This document shows, in pieces, positions 27,712-38,219 of a stretch of 64,000 bases of DNA. Made by a program: the position numbers and the translations under genes. The stretch lies in NCBI GenBank assembly GCA_947449575.1, contig CANFRV010000011.1, positions 1 to 64,000 on the forward strand. The letters are read 5' to 3'. How positions within the stretch are numbered: position 1 is the stretch's first letter; the number at the start of each line of letters is the position of its first letter. The notes beneath the pieces are model-generated. The model was not told where the DNA came from and searched no databases. It worked only from the letters and a program-made list of their open reading frames with translations. The DNA comes from Flavobacteriales bacterium. GTDB taxonomy: Bacteria; Bacteroidota; Bacteroidia; Flavobacteriales_D; Crocinitomicaceae.

Positions 27712-28749
27712 TCATCCCTTAAAATGATTCCAACCTTGCGCTGCTAACTCGATTGCAGATCCATTTTTATCTACATAATATATTCCATCGGTCGCATCAG
27801 TAATATGGCCGATGATGGTCATATTTGGATTGCCCTTAATTTTCTCAAAATCAGACTGTGCAACTGTAAACAATAACTCATAATCCTCCCCTCCATTCAA
27901 GGCGCAGGTATGTGGATCTAAATTAAAATCAATGGCCGCGATAGAAGTTTGAGCATCAATTGGAATTTTTTCATCATACACATGACAACCCACATTACTT
28001 GCTTTACACAAATGTAAAATTTCAGAAGCTAAACCATCAGAAATATCGATCATGGACGTTGGAACGACCTCTAACTTTTTTAAAAATCCAATAATATCTT
28101 TTCGAGCTTCTGGCTTTAATTGTCGCTCAATAATATAATCATGACCATCTAAATCTGGCTGAATAGAGGGGCTTGCTTTAAATACTTCTTTTTCTCTTTC
28201 CAAAACTTGTAAACCCATATATGCGCCACCGAGGTCACCAGTTACCACCAATAAATCATGTTCCTTAGCTCCTGTTCGATAGGTAATTTCATTTGTTTTA
28301 GCTCTTCCAACAGCCGTAACGCTAATCATCAGGCCAGTCAACGACGAAGCGGTGTCTCCACCAATTAAATCAATATTGTATTGTTCGCAAGCTAACTGAA
28401 TGCCCTCGTACAATTCTTCCAAAGCTTCCACAGGGAAACGACTTGAAACAGCGATGGAAACAGTTATTTGCTCTGCTACCCCATTCATGGCACAAATATC
28501 AGAAACGTTCACTGCAACAGCTTTATATCCTAAATGTTTCAATGGCATATACATTAAATTGAAATGTACACCTTCCAACAAAAAGTCGGTAGAAACGAGT
28601 AAAGACTCTTCTTCAGAAATAAAGATAACCGCAGCATCATCTCCTACTCCCTTAATAGTCGTTGGGAGATTATTTTTAAATTTCTTTGTTAAATGGTCAA
28701 TTAGGCCAAACTCACCAAGCTGTCCCAATTCTGTTCGTTGCTCACTCAT
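27712..28749 (-). CDS. thiL: Thiamine-monophosphate kinase
   Basis: The 345-residue enzyme phosphorylates thiamine monophosphate to thiamine diphosphate. It has the PurM/AIR-synthase fold: GVGDDAAVI near residue 35 (Mg-ATP binding), VNVSDICAM near residue 80, LIGGDTASS near residue 126, MIDISDGLASE near residue 237 and GGEDYELLFTV near residue 287. The family's usual length is about 320-350 residues. A related thiamine gene, thiD, lies at 40089-40820 but not in the same operon. A weak -7-like box (TATCTTTA) precedes the ATG. Confidence 0.95.
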   Translation of the reverse strand: MSEQRTELGQLGEFGLIDHLTKKFKNNLPTTIKGVGDDAAVIFISEEESLLVSTDFLLEGVHFNLMYMPLKHLGYKAVAVNVSDICAMNGVAEQITVSIAVSSRFPVEALEELYEGIQLACEQYNIDLIGGDTASSLTGLMISVTAVGRAKTNEITYRTGAKEHDLLVVTGDLGGAYMGLQVLEREKEVFKASPSIQPDLDGHDYIIERQLKPEARKDIIGFLKKLEVVPTSMIDISDGLASEILHLCKASNVGCHVYDEKIPIDAQTSIAAIDFNLDPHTCALNGGEDYELLFTVAQSDFEKIKGNPNMTIIGHITDATDGIYYVDKNGSAIELAAQGWNHFKG

Positions 28750-28779
28750 ACTTTATTGTTATTTTGTAAAGATAGATAA

Positions 28780-28910
28780 ATAGACTGAAGATAGAAAGAC
28801 ACAAGATTGAAAGACTTTAAGATTCAAGAAAAATAAAAAATAATTTTCTGAAAATGAAATTTGTCTATGAACAACGTGGTCTTGTATCTTTCATTCTATC
28901 GTCTCTATCA
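28780..28910. repeat. Degenerate inverted AGACTGAAGAT/GATAGAAAGAC-type intergenic repeat
   Basis: Between murI and thiL, GATAGAAAGACACAAGAT-like sequence near 28793 is roughly complementary to GTCTTGTATCTTTCATTCTATC near 28880. A similar AGACTGGAGAT-like block occurs at about 49620-49660 in reverse orientation. The role is unknown; it resembles dispersed intergenic repeats found in flavobacterial genomes. Confidence 0.35.
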
Positions 28911-29732
28911 AAGTTTGATATGTTCAGATTTAATTTTTTTTCCAAAAAAAACAGACGCTTTTGCATTAAAATCATCACTATTTTCAGTTGTTAAAAAATC
29001 TGTGGAAGAATTTTTAGAACAAACACTTTCGATTTCAGGATGTCGATGTAAATAATCAGCTAATTTTTCGGCAATAATCGGACCCTGAGCAATCACTTTA
29101 ATATAAGGAGGGACAATTGATTCAATAAATGATTTTAAAATAGGGTAATGTGTACACCCCAAAATAATTACATCAATCTTAGGATCATTTAGTAACAACT
29201 TTTCTACATCCTCTTTGATAAACATTTGCCCAGCCTCTGACTCATAGTTACCGCTTTCAATCAATGGAACCCACATTGAACAGGCATGCTGCGAAACGAT
29301 TGTATCCGGCGAAAATTTATTTATTTCTATGGGATAGGACATTGATTTAACCGTTCCTTCTGTTGCGAGAATTCCGACATGATTTGATATAGAAAAATCT
29401 CCTATTATTTCTGTACTTGGACGAATAACACCAAGAACTCTTTTATTTGAATCTAAATTCGGTAAATCATTTTGCTGAATCGTCCGAAGTGCTTTAGCCG
29501 AAGCAGTATTACAAGCTAAAATTACTAATTCACATCCTCTTGAAAACAATTCTTTAACACCCTCTAATGTGAATTCATAAACAACATCAAAAGAACGATT
29601 CCCATAGGGAGCACGTGCATTATCACCTAAATATAAATAATCATATTGCGGCATTTTTTTTTGAATATCTGAGAGAATTGTTAATCCTCCGTATCCTGAA
29701 TCAAAAATACCGATGGGTGTTTTACTTTTCAT
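28908..29732 (-). CDS. murI: Glutamate racemase
   Basis: The 274-residue enzyme makes D-glutamate for peptidoglycan. Both catalytic cysteines are in their motifs: ILACNTASAK (about residue 73) and ILGCTHYPIL (about residue 192). GIFDSGYGGLTIL near residue 8 and YLGDNARAPYG near residue 35 are the N-terminal substrate-binding segments. The gene lies downstream of the bamA-ompH cluster but behind a strong terminator at 29781-29813, so it probably has its own promoter. The C-terminal tail after about residue 250 is Lys/Ser-rich. Confidence 0.96.
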   Translation of the reverse strand: MKSKTPIGIFDSGYGGLTILSDIQKKMPQYDYLYLGDNARAPYGNRSFDVVYEFTLEGVKELFSRGCELVILACNTASAKALRTIQQNDLPNLDSNKRVLGVIRPSTEIIGDFSISNHVGILATEGTVKSMSYPIEINKFSPDTIVSQHACSMWVPLIESGNYESEAGQMFIKEDVEKLLLNDPKIDVIILGCTHYPILKSFIESIVPPYIKVIAQGPIIAEKLADYLHRHPEIESVCSKNSSTDFLTTENSDDFNAKASVFFGKKIKSEHIKL

Positions 29733-29780
29733 TAGGAACTTTTTAAACCCGAACTATATTAAAAATACTATCAAAGCTAC

Positions 29781-29813
29781 AAAAAAAAGGGTAATCAAAT
29801 AAGATTACCCTTT
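29781..29813 (-). terminator. Rho-independent terminator of the bamA-ompH operon
   Basis: AAAGGGTAATC (29786-29796) pairs with GATTACCCTTT (29803-29813) in a perfect 11-bp stem with a 6-base loop. On the minus strand the stem ends in a run of T. It lies 30 bases after the stop of the second ompH gene. Confidence 0.9.
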
Positions 29814-29842
29814 ACTATTAACACAGAAAACAGGTTAATAAA

Positions 29843-30358
29843 TTATTTTGGAGTTGAAGCAGCGTCCAATTTTAGCAATTCAACCAATACTTCAGCAGTA
29901 ACATCTATTCCTCCTTTGGTATAAAGAGCAACATTTTCAGCAAATACATAACTCAACTTTTTACGGTCAGCAACAATCTCAATTGCTTGCTGAAGTCTTG
30001 CTAAAATTGGTTTATTCAAATCTTGGCTTACTGCTTGTAATTCTGTACTAAGAGATTGCTGTCTCTCTTCCATTCCTGCAGATTTTTTTCTTAATTTTTC
30101 TTCTTCAATTTTTTTTATGACTGGACTATATGTGGCTTGATTTGCTTCATAATAGGCAACAGATTTATTGAAATCTGCTTCCATTTCTTGTAATTCTTTA
30201 TACCCATCTTCTTCAAATTTTTGAAGTGATAAAATTGCTTTTTGACGGGATGGCATTATAGTTAATAACGAGTCTGAATTCACATGACCCAATTTTTGCT
30301 GCGCAGATATATAACCTACAAAACACATTACTAAAATCGATAATACTAACTTTTTCAT
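29843..30358 (-). CDS. OmpH/Skp family periplasmic chaperone, second copy
   Basis: The 171-residue protein has a signal peptide (MKKLVLSILVMCFVGYISAQQ), a short beta strand LGHVNSDSLLTIMP, long charged coiled-coil helices (about residues 40-125) and the closing segment YVFAEN...YTKGGIDVT. This is the layout of Skp, which holds unfolded outer-membrane proteins on the way to the BAM complex. It follows a second OmpH paralogue by 30 bases and is the last gene of the uppS-bamA-ompH-ompH set. Confidence 0.9.
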   Translation of the reverse strand: MKKLVLSILVMCFVGYISAQQKLGHVNSDSLLTIMPSRQKAILSLQKFEEDGYKELQEMEADFNKSVAYYEANQATYSPVIKKIEEEKLRKKSAGMEERQQSLSTELQAVSQDLNKPILARLQQAIEIVADRKKLSYVFAENVALYTKGGIDVTAEVLVELLKLDAASTPK

Positions 30359-30388
30359 TTTTCTTATATATTTATTTATTATTCATAA

Positions 30389-30904
30389 CTATTTAACGGT
30401 GATTCCCATTTCCTTTAAGATAGCATCACTAATCTCCATCTTTGGGTCAGCGTAAACTAAATTACTCTGATTTGCTTTGTCAAACACAAACGTATATGCC
30501 TTTTTTGAAGCCACTGTTTGCATTGCATCAAAAACTTTATCTTGAATCGGTTTCACTAATTCTTGTCTCTTTTGAAAATAATCTCCTTTAACACCAAAAC
30601 GCATTTTCTGCAATTCCATAGCCTCAGTTTCCATCTTCACAATTTCATCTTTTCGCTTTTGCTTTTCTTCCGCAGGTAAAAGAACTTCCTCTCTAGAAAA
30701 ATTATCTTTTTTAGTTTTTAAAATCGCATATCTTTCTTCTATTTCCTTTGTCCATCGATCCGCTAATTTGTCTAATTTTTCTTTTGCATCCTTGTATTCA
30801 GGAACGTTTTCCAAAATATAATCGGAGTCTATGTATGCATACTTCTGCCCAAAGACAAATGCTGTGCCAAAAAATAGAAATAAAGCAAGAATAAATTTTT
30901 TCAT
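30389..30904 (-). CDS. OmpH/Skp family periplasmic chaperone, first copy
   Basis: The 171-residue protein (from ATG 30904) has a signal peptide (MKKFILALFLFFGTAFVFGQ), KYAYIDSDYILENVPEY and a Lys/Glu-rich coiled coil (about residues 45-120), ending FVFDKANQSNLVYADP. It is a Skp-type chaperone for outer-membrane protein transit. A longer start at 30922 would add MGLKKN but lies at the predicted transcription start given by the -7 box at 30927-30934. It follows bamA by 90 bases, enough for the internal promoter. Confidence 0.9.
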   Translation of the reverse strand: MKKFILALFLFFGTAFVFGQKYAYIDSDYILENVPEYKDAKEKLDKLADRWTKEIEERYAILKTKKDNFSREEVLLPAEEKQKRKDEIVKMETEAMELQKMRFGVKGDYFQKRQELVKPIQDKVFDAMQTVASKKAYTFVFDKANQSNLVYADPKMEISDAILKEMGITVK

Positions 30905-30926
30905 ATTTTTTTTTAATCCCAAACGA

Positions 30927-30934
30927 CAAAACTA
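30927..30934 (-). promoter_or_regulatory. -7 promoter box before the first ompH gene
   Basis: The minus strand reads TAGTTTTG, matching TAnnTTTG, in the gap between bamA and ompH. It suggests that the two chaperone genes can be transcribed separately from bamA. Confidence 0.5.
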
Positions 30935-30994
30935 ACTAAAATATTGTAATTTCTTTGTGAAAATTGAGAAAACGCCTACATCCATTTTCGTCTC

Positions 30995-33601
30995 TTAGAG
31001 ATCCCCTAAATTCATACCGATTGAGAAACTGACTTTTCCATGATACCCTTTTGAAATAATATCTGCATCAGACCCGCTAGCACTCTGGTAACCAGAGGAC
31101 CATGCGTCCAATTTATCAAAGCCAAAACCATAATCCAAGCCTAACATACCAAACATTGGTAAAAATACTCGAATTCCAACCCCTGCTGAACGTTTTACAT
31201 TCATTGGGTTAAACTTAGCTATAGAAGGAAATGTATTTCCAGCTTCGGCAAAAGCCAAAACATAAAATGTAGCTTGAGGATTTAATGAAATCGGATACCT
31301 TACTTCCATCACATATTTTGCAATCACCGGATCGCCAGAAGAAGATGAAACAGAATTGTCTTCATACCCTCTAAGGGCAATCACCTCTCTTCCTCCCATT
31401 TGTCCAACACCCGTCAAACCACTTCCTCCTAAACTAAATCTTTCACTTGGAATTAACCCTTTTGAAGCAGAATAACTTCCCAAAAATGCGAATCCATAAC
31501 GCGTTCTTAACACCAATTTTTTATCCGCAGTTAAAGGTAAAAACCATTCACCTGTGAATTTAATTTTAAAATATTCCAAATACTTATATCGCTCCTGAGC
31601 AGTTTGATTTGAATAATCAGAAACCCCTTCGAACAATGAATATGGGGCGCTACTTTTGGCTGTGAATGTAATATTTGATCCCCCTTGAGGATAAATTGGC
31701 GCACTAATTGAATTTCGTTGAAGTACATATTTTAAACTTAAATCATTTGCAAATCCGGTAGGAAAAACAGCCCAAAGTGGATATGATCGAATATCATAAT
31801 ATTGATAAGATAATTCATAATATGCACTAAAATAATCATCTGGAAATTTTTTTCTTCTTCCTAACCCTACACCTACACCAGTAACTCCCAATCCGCTATA
31901 GTTGGTGTTTGACTTTGCTAAACCACTTCTGTTTAGTTCTGTATGATTGACCCAATACGTTAAAGAATTTGGTTTTTTTCCTCCTAACCATGGTTCAGTA
32001 AATGAGAAATTATACCCTTGGTAATATTTTCCATTTGATTGAGCTCTAATTGATAATCTTTGCCCATCTCCTCCTGGTAATGGAGACCATGAATCTTTTT
32101 TCCAGAAATTTTTTGTTGAAAAATTATTAAATGTTAAACCAAGCGTACCGATCAAGCCCCCACCGCCGTATCCACTCATGCCACTCATGCTGCTAGTAGA
32201 TCCATTTCTTCCACCGTATCCACCCGATAATTCAATTTGGTCTGAGGACTTTTCTTCCACCGTATATTCAATATCTACTGTTCCGTCGGCAGGATTAGGA
32301 ATTGGATTTATTTGGAACCCTTGTTCATTAAAATACCCCAATTGCGCTAATTCTCTTTGTGTACGGATAATGTCATTACGATTAAAAAGATCTCCAGGTT
32401 TGGTTCTTATTTCTCGACGAATCACATAATCATTAGTTTTAGTATTGCCTTTGATAATAATTCTTTTAATTCGAGCTTCTTTTCCTTCAATCAATCTCAT
32501 TTGAAAATTGATATGATTATTGGTCACATTTGTTTCAACAGGAGTAATTTGAAAAAACAAATAACCTCTGTCCATATATAAAGATGAAATGTCACGTCCA
32601 TCTTGACTCATATTTAAACGAGTATCCAATAATGACTTATCGTAAATATCTCCATCTTTTATCCCTAAAACAGTGTCTAAATAACTAGAACGAAACTTAG
32701 TATTTCCAATCCAATCGATATTTCCAAAGTAATATTTAAGTCCCTCGTAAATATTAATATTGATAATTAAGCTTTTTTTATCTTGTAAAAACATGGTGTC
32801 AGATGTAATCATCGCATCCCTTAAACCAATGGAATTAAACTTATTCATCATGGCAATTTTATCTCGCTCGTAGGAAACTTTGGTGTATTTTGAACGCTTC
32901 CAAAATCTCCAAAAAGCAGTTTGCTTAGTATCTTTCATCGCCATTTTTAATTTCCATGTGGGAATAGATTCATTGCCAATGATATTTAACTTCGCAATTT
33001 TAATTTTTTGATTTTTAGTAATATCGATTAAAAATATTTCTGAATTATTGATTAAAGTATCGACAATCCGATTAATTTTCACCTCCACTGAATAGTAACC
33101 TTTCTCTTTGAAATAGTTTTTAATTTTATTGTTTGTAGAATACACCAAATTTTCTGTAATTGTCTTTCCGGAAAATAATGTAATTTCTTCTCTAATTTTA
33201 TCTGCTTCTCTTTTATTGACCCCTTTAAATTTAAACCTTGATAACTTAGGTCTTGGCTTCAATTTAATTACTAAATAAACAACTCCTGCAACTTCCTTTT
33301 CAACAAAAATTTCCACACCAGAAAACAGTTCCTCTTTCCATAAATTTCTTATTGCTTTCGAAATTTTTTCACCCGGAATTTGAATCGTTTGACCTTGGCT
33401 AAGTCCTGCAATTAATTTTATTGCTGAGTGGTCAAAATTATCAGCTCCATCAATTCGAATTCCCCCAATTTCATATTTTTTAGGCGACTTAAAATCAATC
33501 TCTACTCCGCCACCAATGGTAATTGGATCTTGTTGGGCAGTCGCTGAAAAAGCTATACTTAAAAATATAAAACAGTGAAAAAATCGATGTATCAATGTCA
33601 T
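30995..33601 (-). CDS. bamA: Outer-membrane protein assembly factor BamA
   Basis: The 868-residue protein is the core of the machine that inserts beta-barrels into the outer membrane. After a signal peptide (IHRFFHCFIFLSIAFSATAQQ) come five POTRA-like repeats (about residues 38-450, e.g. GGIRIDGADNFDHSAIKLIAG and IKRIIIKGNTKTNDYVIRRE). The barrel domain follows (about 455-868) with the Gly-rich GGYGGRNGSTSSMSGMSGYG at its start and FSLGGSGLTGVGQMGGREVIALRGY, which carries the conserved (V/I)RG(Y/F) loop. It starts two bases after uppS and precedes the ompH chaperones. Confidence 0.97.
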   Translation of the reverse strand: MTLIHRFFHCFIFLSIAFSATAQQDPITIGGGVEIDFKSPKKYEIGGIRIDGADNFDHSAIKLIAGLSQGQTIQIPGEKISKAIRNLWKEELFSGVEIFVEKEVAGVVYLVIKLKPRPKLSRFKFKGVNKREADKIREEITLFSGKTITENLVYSTNNKIKNYFKEKGYYSVEVKINRIVDTLINNSEIFLIDITKNQKIKIAKLNIIGNESIPTWKLKMAMKDTKQTAFWRFWKRSKYTKVSYERDKIAMMNKFNSIGLRDAMITSDTMFLQDKKSLIININIYEGLKYYFGNIDWIGNTKFRSSYLDTVLGIKDGDIYDKSLLDTRLNMSQDGRDISSLYMDRGYLFFQITPVETNVTNNHINFQMRLIEGKEARIKRIIIKGNTKTNDYVIRREIRTKPGDLFNRNDIIRTQRELAQLGYFNEQGFQINPIPNPADGTVDIEYTVEEKSSDQIELSGGYGGRNGSTSSMSGMSGYGGGGLIGTLGLTFNNFSTKNFWKKDSWSPLPGGDGQRLSIRAQSNGKYYQGYNFSFTEPWLGGKKPNSLTYWVNHTELNRSGLAKSNTNYSGLGVTGVGVGLGRRKKFPDDYFSAYYELSYQYYDIRSYPLWAVFPTGFANDLSLKYVLQRNSISAPIYPQGGSNITFTAKSSAPYSLFEGVSDYSNQTAQERYKYLEYFKIKFTGEWFLPLTADKKLVLRTRYGFAFLGSYSASKGLIPSERFSLGGSGLTGVGQMGGREVIALRGYEDNSVSSSSGDPVIAKYVMEVRYPISLNPQATFYVLAFAEAGNTFPSIAKFNPMNVKRSAGVGIRVFLPMFGMLGLDYGFGFDKLDAWSSGYQSASGSDADIISKGYHGKVSFSIGMNLGDL

Positions 33602-33603
33602 AG

Positions 33604-34347
33604 TTACTTACTTATTTGCGCTGAAACTAATCCAAAGCGACGTTCACGAGATTGATAGTCTAATACGGCCTTGTATAAATCTTCTTTTTTGAAATCTGGC
33701 CATAAAACATCTGTAAAATAAAATTCAGAATACGCAATTTGCCATAGTAAAAAATTACTAACACGATTTTCACCGCTTGTTCTAATCAATAATTCAGGAT
33801 CAGGAATACCAGCTGTTGTTAATGCATCATCAAACATTTTATCATCAATTGCATCGAGATCAATTTCACCATTTTTAATCCTTTGGGCAATATTTTTTGT
33901 TGCATTAATAATTTCCCAACGGGCGCTATAATTTAAGGCCAAGATTAAACTTGTTTCGGTATTGTGAGAGGTAATTTCAATTGCTTTTTTTAATTCATTT
34001 CTGCAACCCTCTGGCAAGCCTTCTGTGTCGCCAATTGTGAGCAAACGAATTCCTTTGCTATTTAATTCATCAACCTCTCCAGCAATCGTGCGGATTAGCA
34101 GATCCATTAATCCCTCCACCTCTTCTTTTGGTCTGTTCCAATTTTCGGTGGAGAATGCATATAAAGTTAAATAGTTTACTTTCAACTCTTTTGCCGCTTT
34201 TAAAACTTCTCGAACAGATTCAACACCATAATTGTGACCATACAATCTTTCGTGACCTTGCTGTTGAGCCCATCTTCCATTACCATCCATTATCACAGCA
34301 ATGTGTTTTGGTATATTAGTAGGGTCTATTTGTTTTAAATAATCCAT
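33604..34347 (-). CDS. uppS: Isoprenyl transferase (undecaprenyl diphosphate synthase)
   Basis: The 247-residue cis-prenyltransferase makes undecaprenyl diphosphate, the carrier lipid for peptidoglycan and the exopolysaccharide locus. Conserved blocks are HIAVIMDGNGRWAQQQG (about residues 15-31, catalytic Asp in MDGNGRWA), GHNYGVESVREVL, LYAFSTENWNRP near residue 68, and the C-terminal DPELLIRTSGENRVSNFLLWQ and YSEFYFTDVLWPDF. It heads the uppS-bamA-ompH-ompH cluster. Confidence 0.97.
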   Translation of the reverse strand: MDYLKQIDPTNIPKHIAVIMDGNGRWAQQQGHERLYGHNYGVESVREVLKAAKELKVNYLTLYAFSTENWNRPKEEVEGLMDLLIRTIAGEVDELNSKGIRLLTIGDTEGLPEGCRNELKKAIEITSHNTETSLILALNYSARWEIINATKNIAQRIKNGEIDLDAIDDKMFDDALTTAGIPDPELLIRTSGENRVSNFLLWQIAYSEFYFTDVLWPDFKKEDLYKAVLDYQSRERRFGLVSAQISK

Positions 34348-34429
34348 TTAATAATTTGAATTAGCGACGAAAATAAGGAAAGTTTCGTCTTTATAAACAA
34401 TTAATTTAATTAGCTTAACATACCTTAAC

Positions 34430-34462
34430 AAAAAAGAGGGAAATGGAAAACCAGATCCCTCC
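34430..34462 (-). terminator. Rho-independent terminator of atpDC
   Basis: GAGGGA and TCCCTC flank an inner TGG/CCA pair in a hairpin (34436-34461). On the minus strand the stem is followed by CTTTTTTG. It lies 19 bases after the atpC stop. Confidence 0.85.
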
Positions 34463-34480
34463 TAAATTTTATTAAACTAT

Positions 34481-34771
34481 TTATTCGGCTAGCAAAACAA
34501 TTTTGTCATTTTGCATCTCTAAAACACCTCCATTAATACTTACACGTATAACTTTAGCATCTTTTTGATCACCTTCAATCATTTCGCTTGATTTCTCATC
34601 ACGTTCAAAAGCCGCAGTAAGATCAATCTTCACTTTTCCTTTTGCAAGAGCAGAAATAATAGGTGCGTGTCCTTTCAATACTTGAAACAATCCATCTAAA
34701 CCAGGTAACAGAACTGCTTCCACTTCTCCTGCAAAGATTTTTGCTTCTGGGGTAATTATTTCTAAGTGCAT
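34481..34771 (-). CDS. atpC: F-type ATP synthase epsilon subunit
   Basis: The 96-residue protein corresponds to the N-terminal beta-sandwich of the epsilon subunit: LEIITPEAKIFAGEVEAVLLPGLDGLFQVLKGHAPI is characteristic. The C-terminal helical hairpin of about 45 residues found in E. coli is absent, as often in Bacteroidota; its loss removes the inhibitory extension. The end NGGVLEMQNDKIVLLAE matches the family. It follows atpD by 20 bases and ends at a terminator; the other atp genes are not in the window. Confidence 0.94.
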   Translation of the reverse strand: MHLEIITPEAKIFAGEVEAVLLPGLDGLFQVLKGHAPIISALAKGKVKIDLTAAFERDEKSSEMIEGDQKDAKVIRVSINGGVLEMQNDKIVLLAE

Positions 34772-34791
34772 TTTATATAATCTTTAGTGAA

Positions 34792-36387
<1,596 letters not shown>

Positions 36388-36578
36388 TTAACAATAGTAA
36401 AAATTACAAAGAAAATCTGCAATTGCAGTGGAATTGTGCAAATAACATCCGATCGTTTCAGATTTTACATACAGATTTAGTTAATATTAACAATCTGAAA
36501 CAAAATTAAGGACAGCGTGATACGTCATCGGATTATTTTAAACTGACTAGGTGATTTTGCACTAAAACTATCTAAATG

Positions 36579-37799
36579 TTACAAGTTTTGATTTTCAAAA
36601 TTGCGCTTCATTAAATATTTCACGGGTAAATAGGAAGCTAAAAAACTCAATGTGCAAACAAGTGTTATAATTGTAATGCTGTCAAGAAACTTTATTTTGA
36701 TTGGAAATGATTCACCTCCAGAATTGGGCATTTGAAGTAATTCGCCATAAATTTGGGCAAAGCAAATAGCATAACCCAAAATCAAACCAATGATTATACC
36801 TTTTAAAGAAATCATTAGACCTTCAAAGAAGAAAATTTTAAACACAAATTTACGATCTGCTCCAAAACTTGACATTGTTTTAATATTATCCATTTTCTCA
36901 ATAAACAACATTGTTAGCGATGCGACAAGATTGAAAGCAGCAATAATAAAAATGAGCAATAGAATAATCATTACGATTAGTTTTTCTGTTTTACTGGTTT
37001 TAAATATTAATTCATTTTTCTCATAATTTGTCTTGACAATAAATTCATTTCCGAGAAACTTGATGATTTCTTCTTTTACAAATTCATTTTCATATTTATC
37101 TTTGACTTCAACACAAACAGAGGTTATATCCGAGCCATAATCCAACATTTCACTCGCATATTTTAGGGGTACAACAATAAATTCGGCATTCACTTCCCGA
37201 TTGAAATTCATTCTTCCTGACAATTGAACGATACTCGTTGTAAAAGGATTAGAACCTAATTTCACCTTAGCATTTCGCTTTGGCGCATAGATTGAAAGGC
37301 TTTCATATCCTGTTTGTGAAATATAACCACCTAAATTGTCCAACAGCGTCGCTCCAATTAGTGCCACATCCCTGTTGTTTTCATTCAAGGTCGGAAAGCC
37401 GTCCACCATGTGACTTTCCATGCTGGACATCTGTAAAAAACTAGAATCTACGCCCAGCATCTGAGCATTTACCCATTTTTTTTCTTTTTTTAAAACAACT
37501 ACCTCTTCAATAGCACGCGAAGTCCTTTTTACACCTTCAATTTTATTCAATTTTGAAAAATCTATTTGATTTACATTGAATGTTTTCCCTCTGGCTGAAC
37601 GGATAACAACGTCAGAATCAAACTCTGAATAAAGTTTATTCACCATTGACTCAATTCCATTGAAAGCAGAAAGGAGAATCACTAAAGCGGCAGTAGTGAC
37701 GGCAATTCCAACAACGGAAATCCGTGTTATTAGATTAATAACATTCTTTTTCTTTTTCGAAGAAAGATATCTTTTTGCTATAAAATAAGGTACGTTGAT
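36579..37799 (-). CDS. FtsX/LolC-type ABC transporter permease, apparent ATC start
   Basis: The 406-residue reading has an N-terminal transmembrane helix (ISVVGIAVTTAALVILLSAFNGIE), a periplasmic MacB_PCD-like domain (about residues 60-250) and three C-terminal FtsX helices (about 270-395, with LIVMIILLLIFIIAAFNLVASL). This is the LolC/LolE/FtsX permease layout, probably for lipoprotein release or envelope work. The family start MNxPxFIAxRYL aligns with codons 1-12 of this reading if ATC at 37797-37799 is the start (reading MNVPYFIAKRYL). The only standard start is a GTG at 37682, which would cut the protein inside its first helix. Thus either a rare ATC start or a base error is present. It follows rbfA by 28 bases. 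Confidence 0.85.
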   Translation of the reverse strand: MNVPYFIAKRYLSSKKKKNVINLITRISVVGIAVTTAALVILLSAFNGIESMVNKLYSEFDSDVVIRSARGKTFNVNQIDFSKLNKIEGVKRTSRAIEEVVVLKKEKKWVNAQMLGVDSSFLQMSSMESHMVDGFPTLNENNRDVALIGATLLDNLGGYISQTGYESLSIYAPKRNAKVKLGSNPFTTSIVQLSGRMNFNREVNAEFIVVPLKYASEMLDYGSDITSVCVEVKDKYENEFVKEEIIKFLGNEFIVKTNYEKNELIFKTSKTEKLIVMIILLLIFIIAAFNLVASLTMLFIEKMDNIKTMSSFGADRKFVFKIFFFEGLMISLKGIIIGLILGYAICFAQIYGELLQMPNSGGESFPIKIKFLDSITIITLVCTLSFLASYLPVKYLMKRNFENQNL

Positions 37800-37827
37800 A
37801 AAAATTTATTGTTAGAAATAATGAAAA

Positions 37828-38166
37828 TTAACTTTTTTTCAACAACACATCAATTTGACTGGCATAATCTAAAGAATCATCAATAAAAAATAATAATTCA
37901 GGAATTTTACGCATGTTCTTTAACCGTTTACCAACTTCTCCTCTAATTTTTTTAACATTCTCTCGGATGGAAGTCAAGACTTCTTCTTTTTCAGGACCTG
38001 CGAAAATACTAACATAACATCTGGCTAATGATAAATCAGAGGTGACACGAACCACCGTCACACTTACCATCGCGCCTAAACAAATTTCTCTTGCATTTCT
38101 TTGAAAAAAAACGGATAATTCTTCAAGAATTACACCTTCAATTCTACTTTGTCTTATTGAACTCAT
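37828..38166 (-). CDS. rbfA: Ribosome-binding factor A
   Basis: The 112-residue protein has the KH-like RbfA fold and helps mature the 30S subunit and its 16S rRNA 5' end, notably in the cold. SIRQSRIEGVILEELSVFFQ at the N-terminus and VTVVRVTSDLSLARCYVSIF near residue 35 are typical, as is the RxxPELLFFIDDSLDYA segment near the C-terminus. A TACTTTTG -7 box ends five bases before the ATG, which suggests a nearly leaderless mRNA. The permease gene follows in the same operon. Confidence 0.95.
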   Translation of the reverse strand: MSSIRQSRIEGVILEELSVFFQRNAREICLGAMVSVTVVRVTSDLSLARCYVSIFAGPEKEEVLTSIRENVKKIRGEVGKRLKNMRKIPELLFFIDDSLDYASQIDVLLKKS

Positions 38167-38170
38167 GGTA

Positions 38171-38178
38171 CAAAAGTA
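38171..38178 (-). promoter_or_regulatory. -7 promoter box of rbfA
   Basis: The minus strand reads TACTTTTG, matching TAnnTTTG. The expected start site coincides with the ATG at 38166. Confidence 0.6.
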
Positions 38179-38219
38179 AAGAATTTTGTCAATGGATTAA
38201 AAAAAGGCAAACAAAAACA

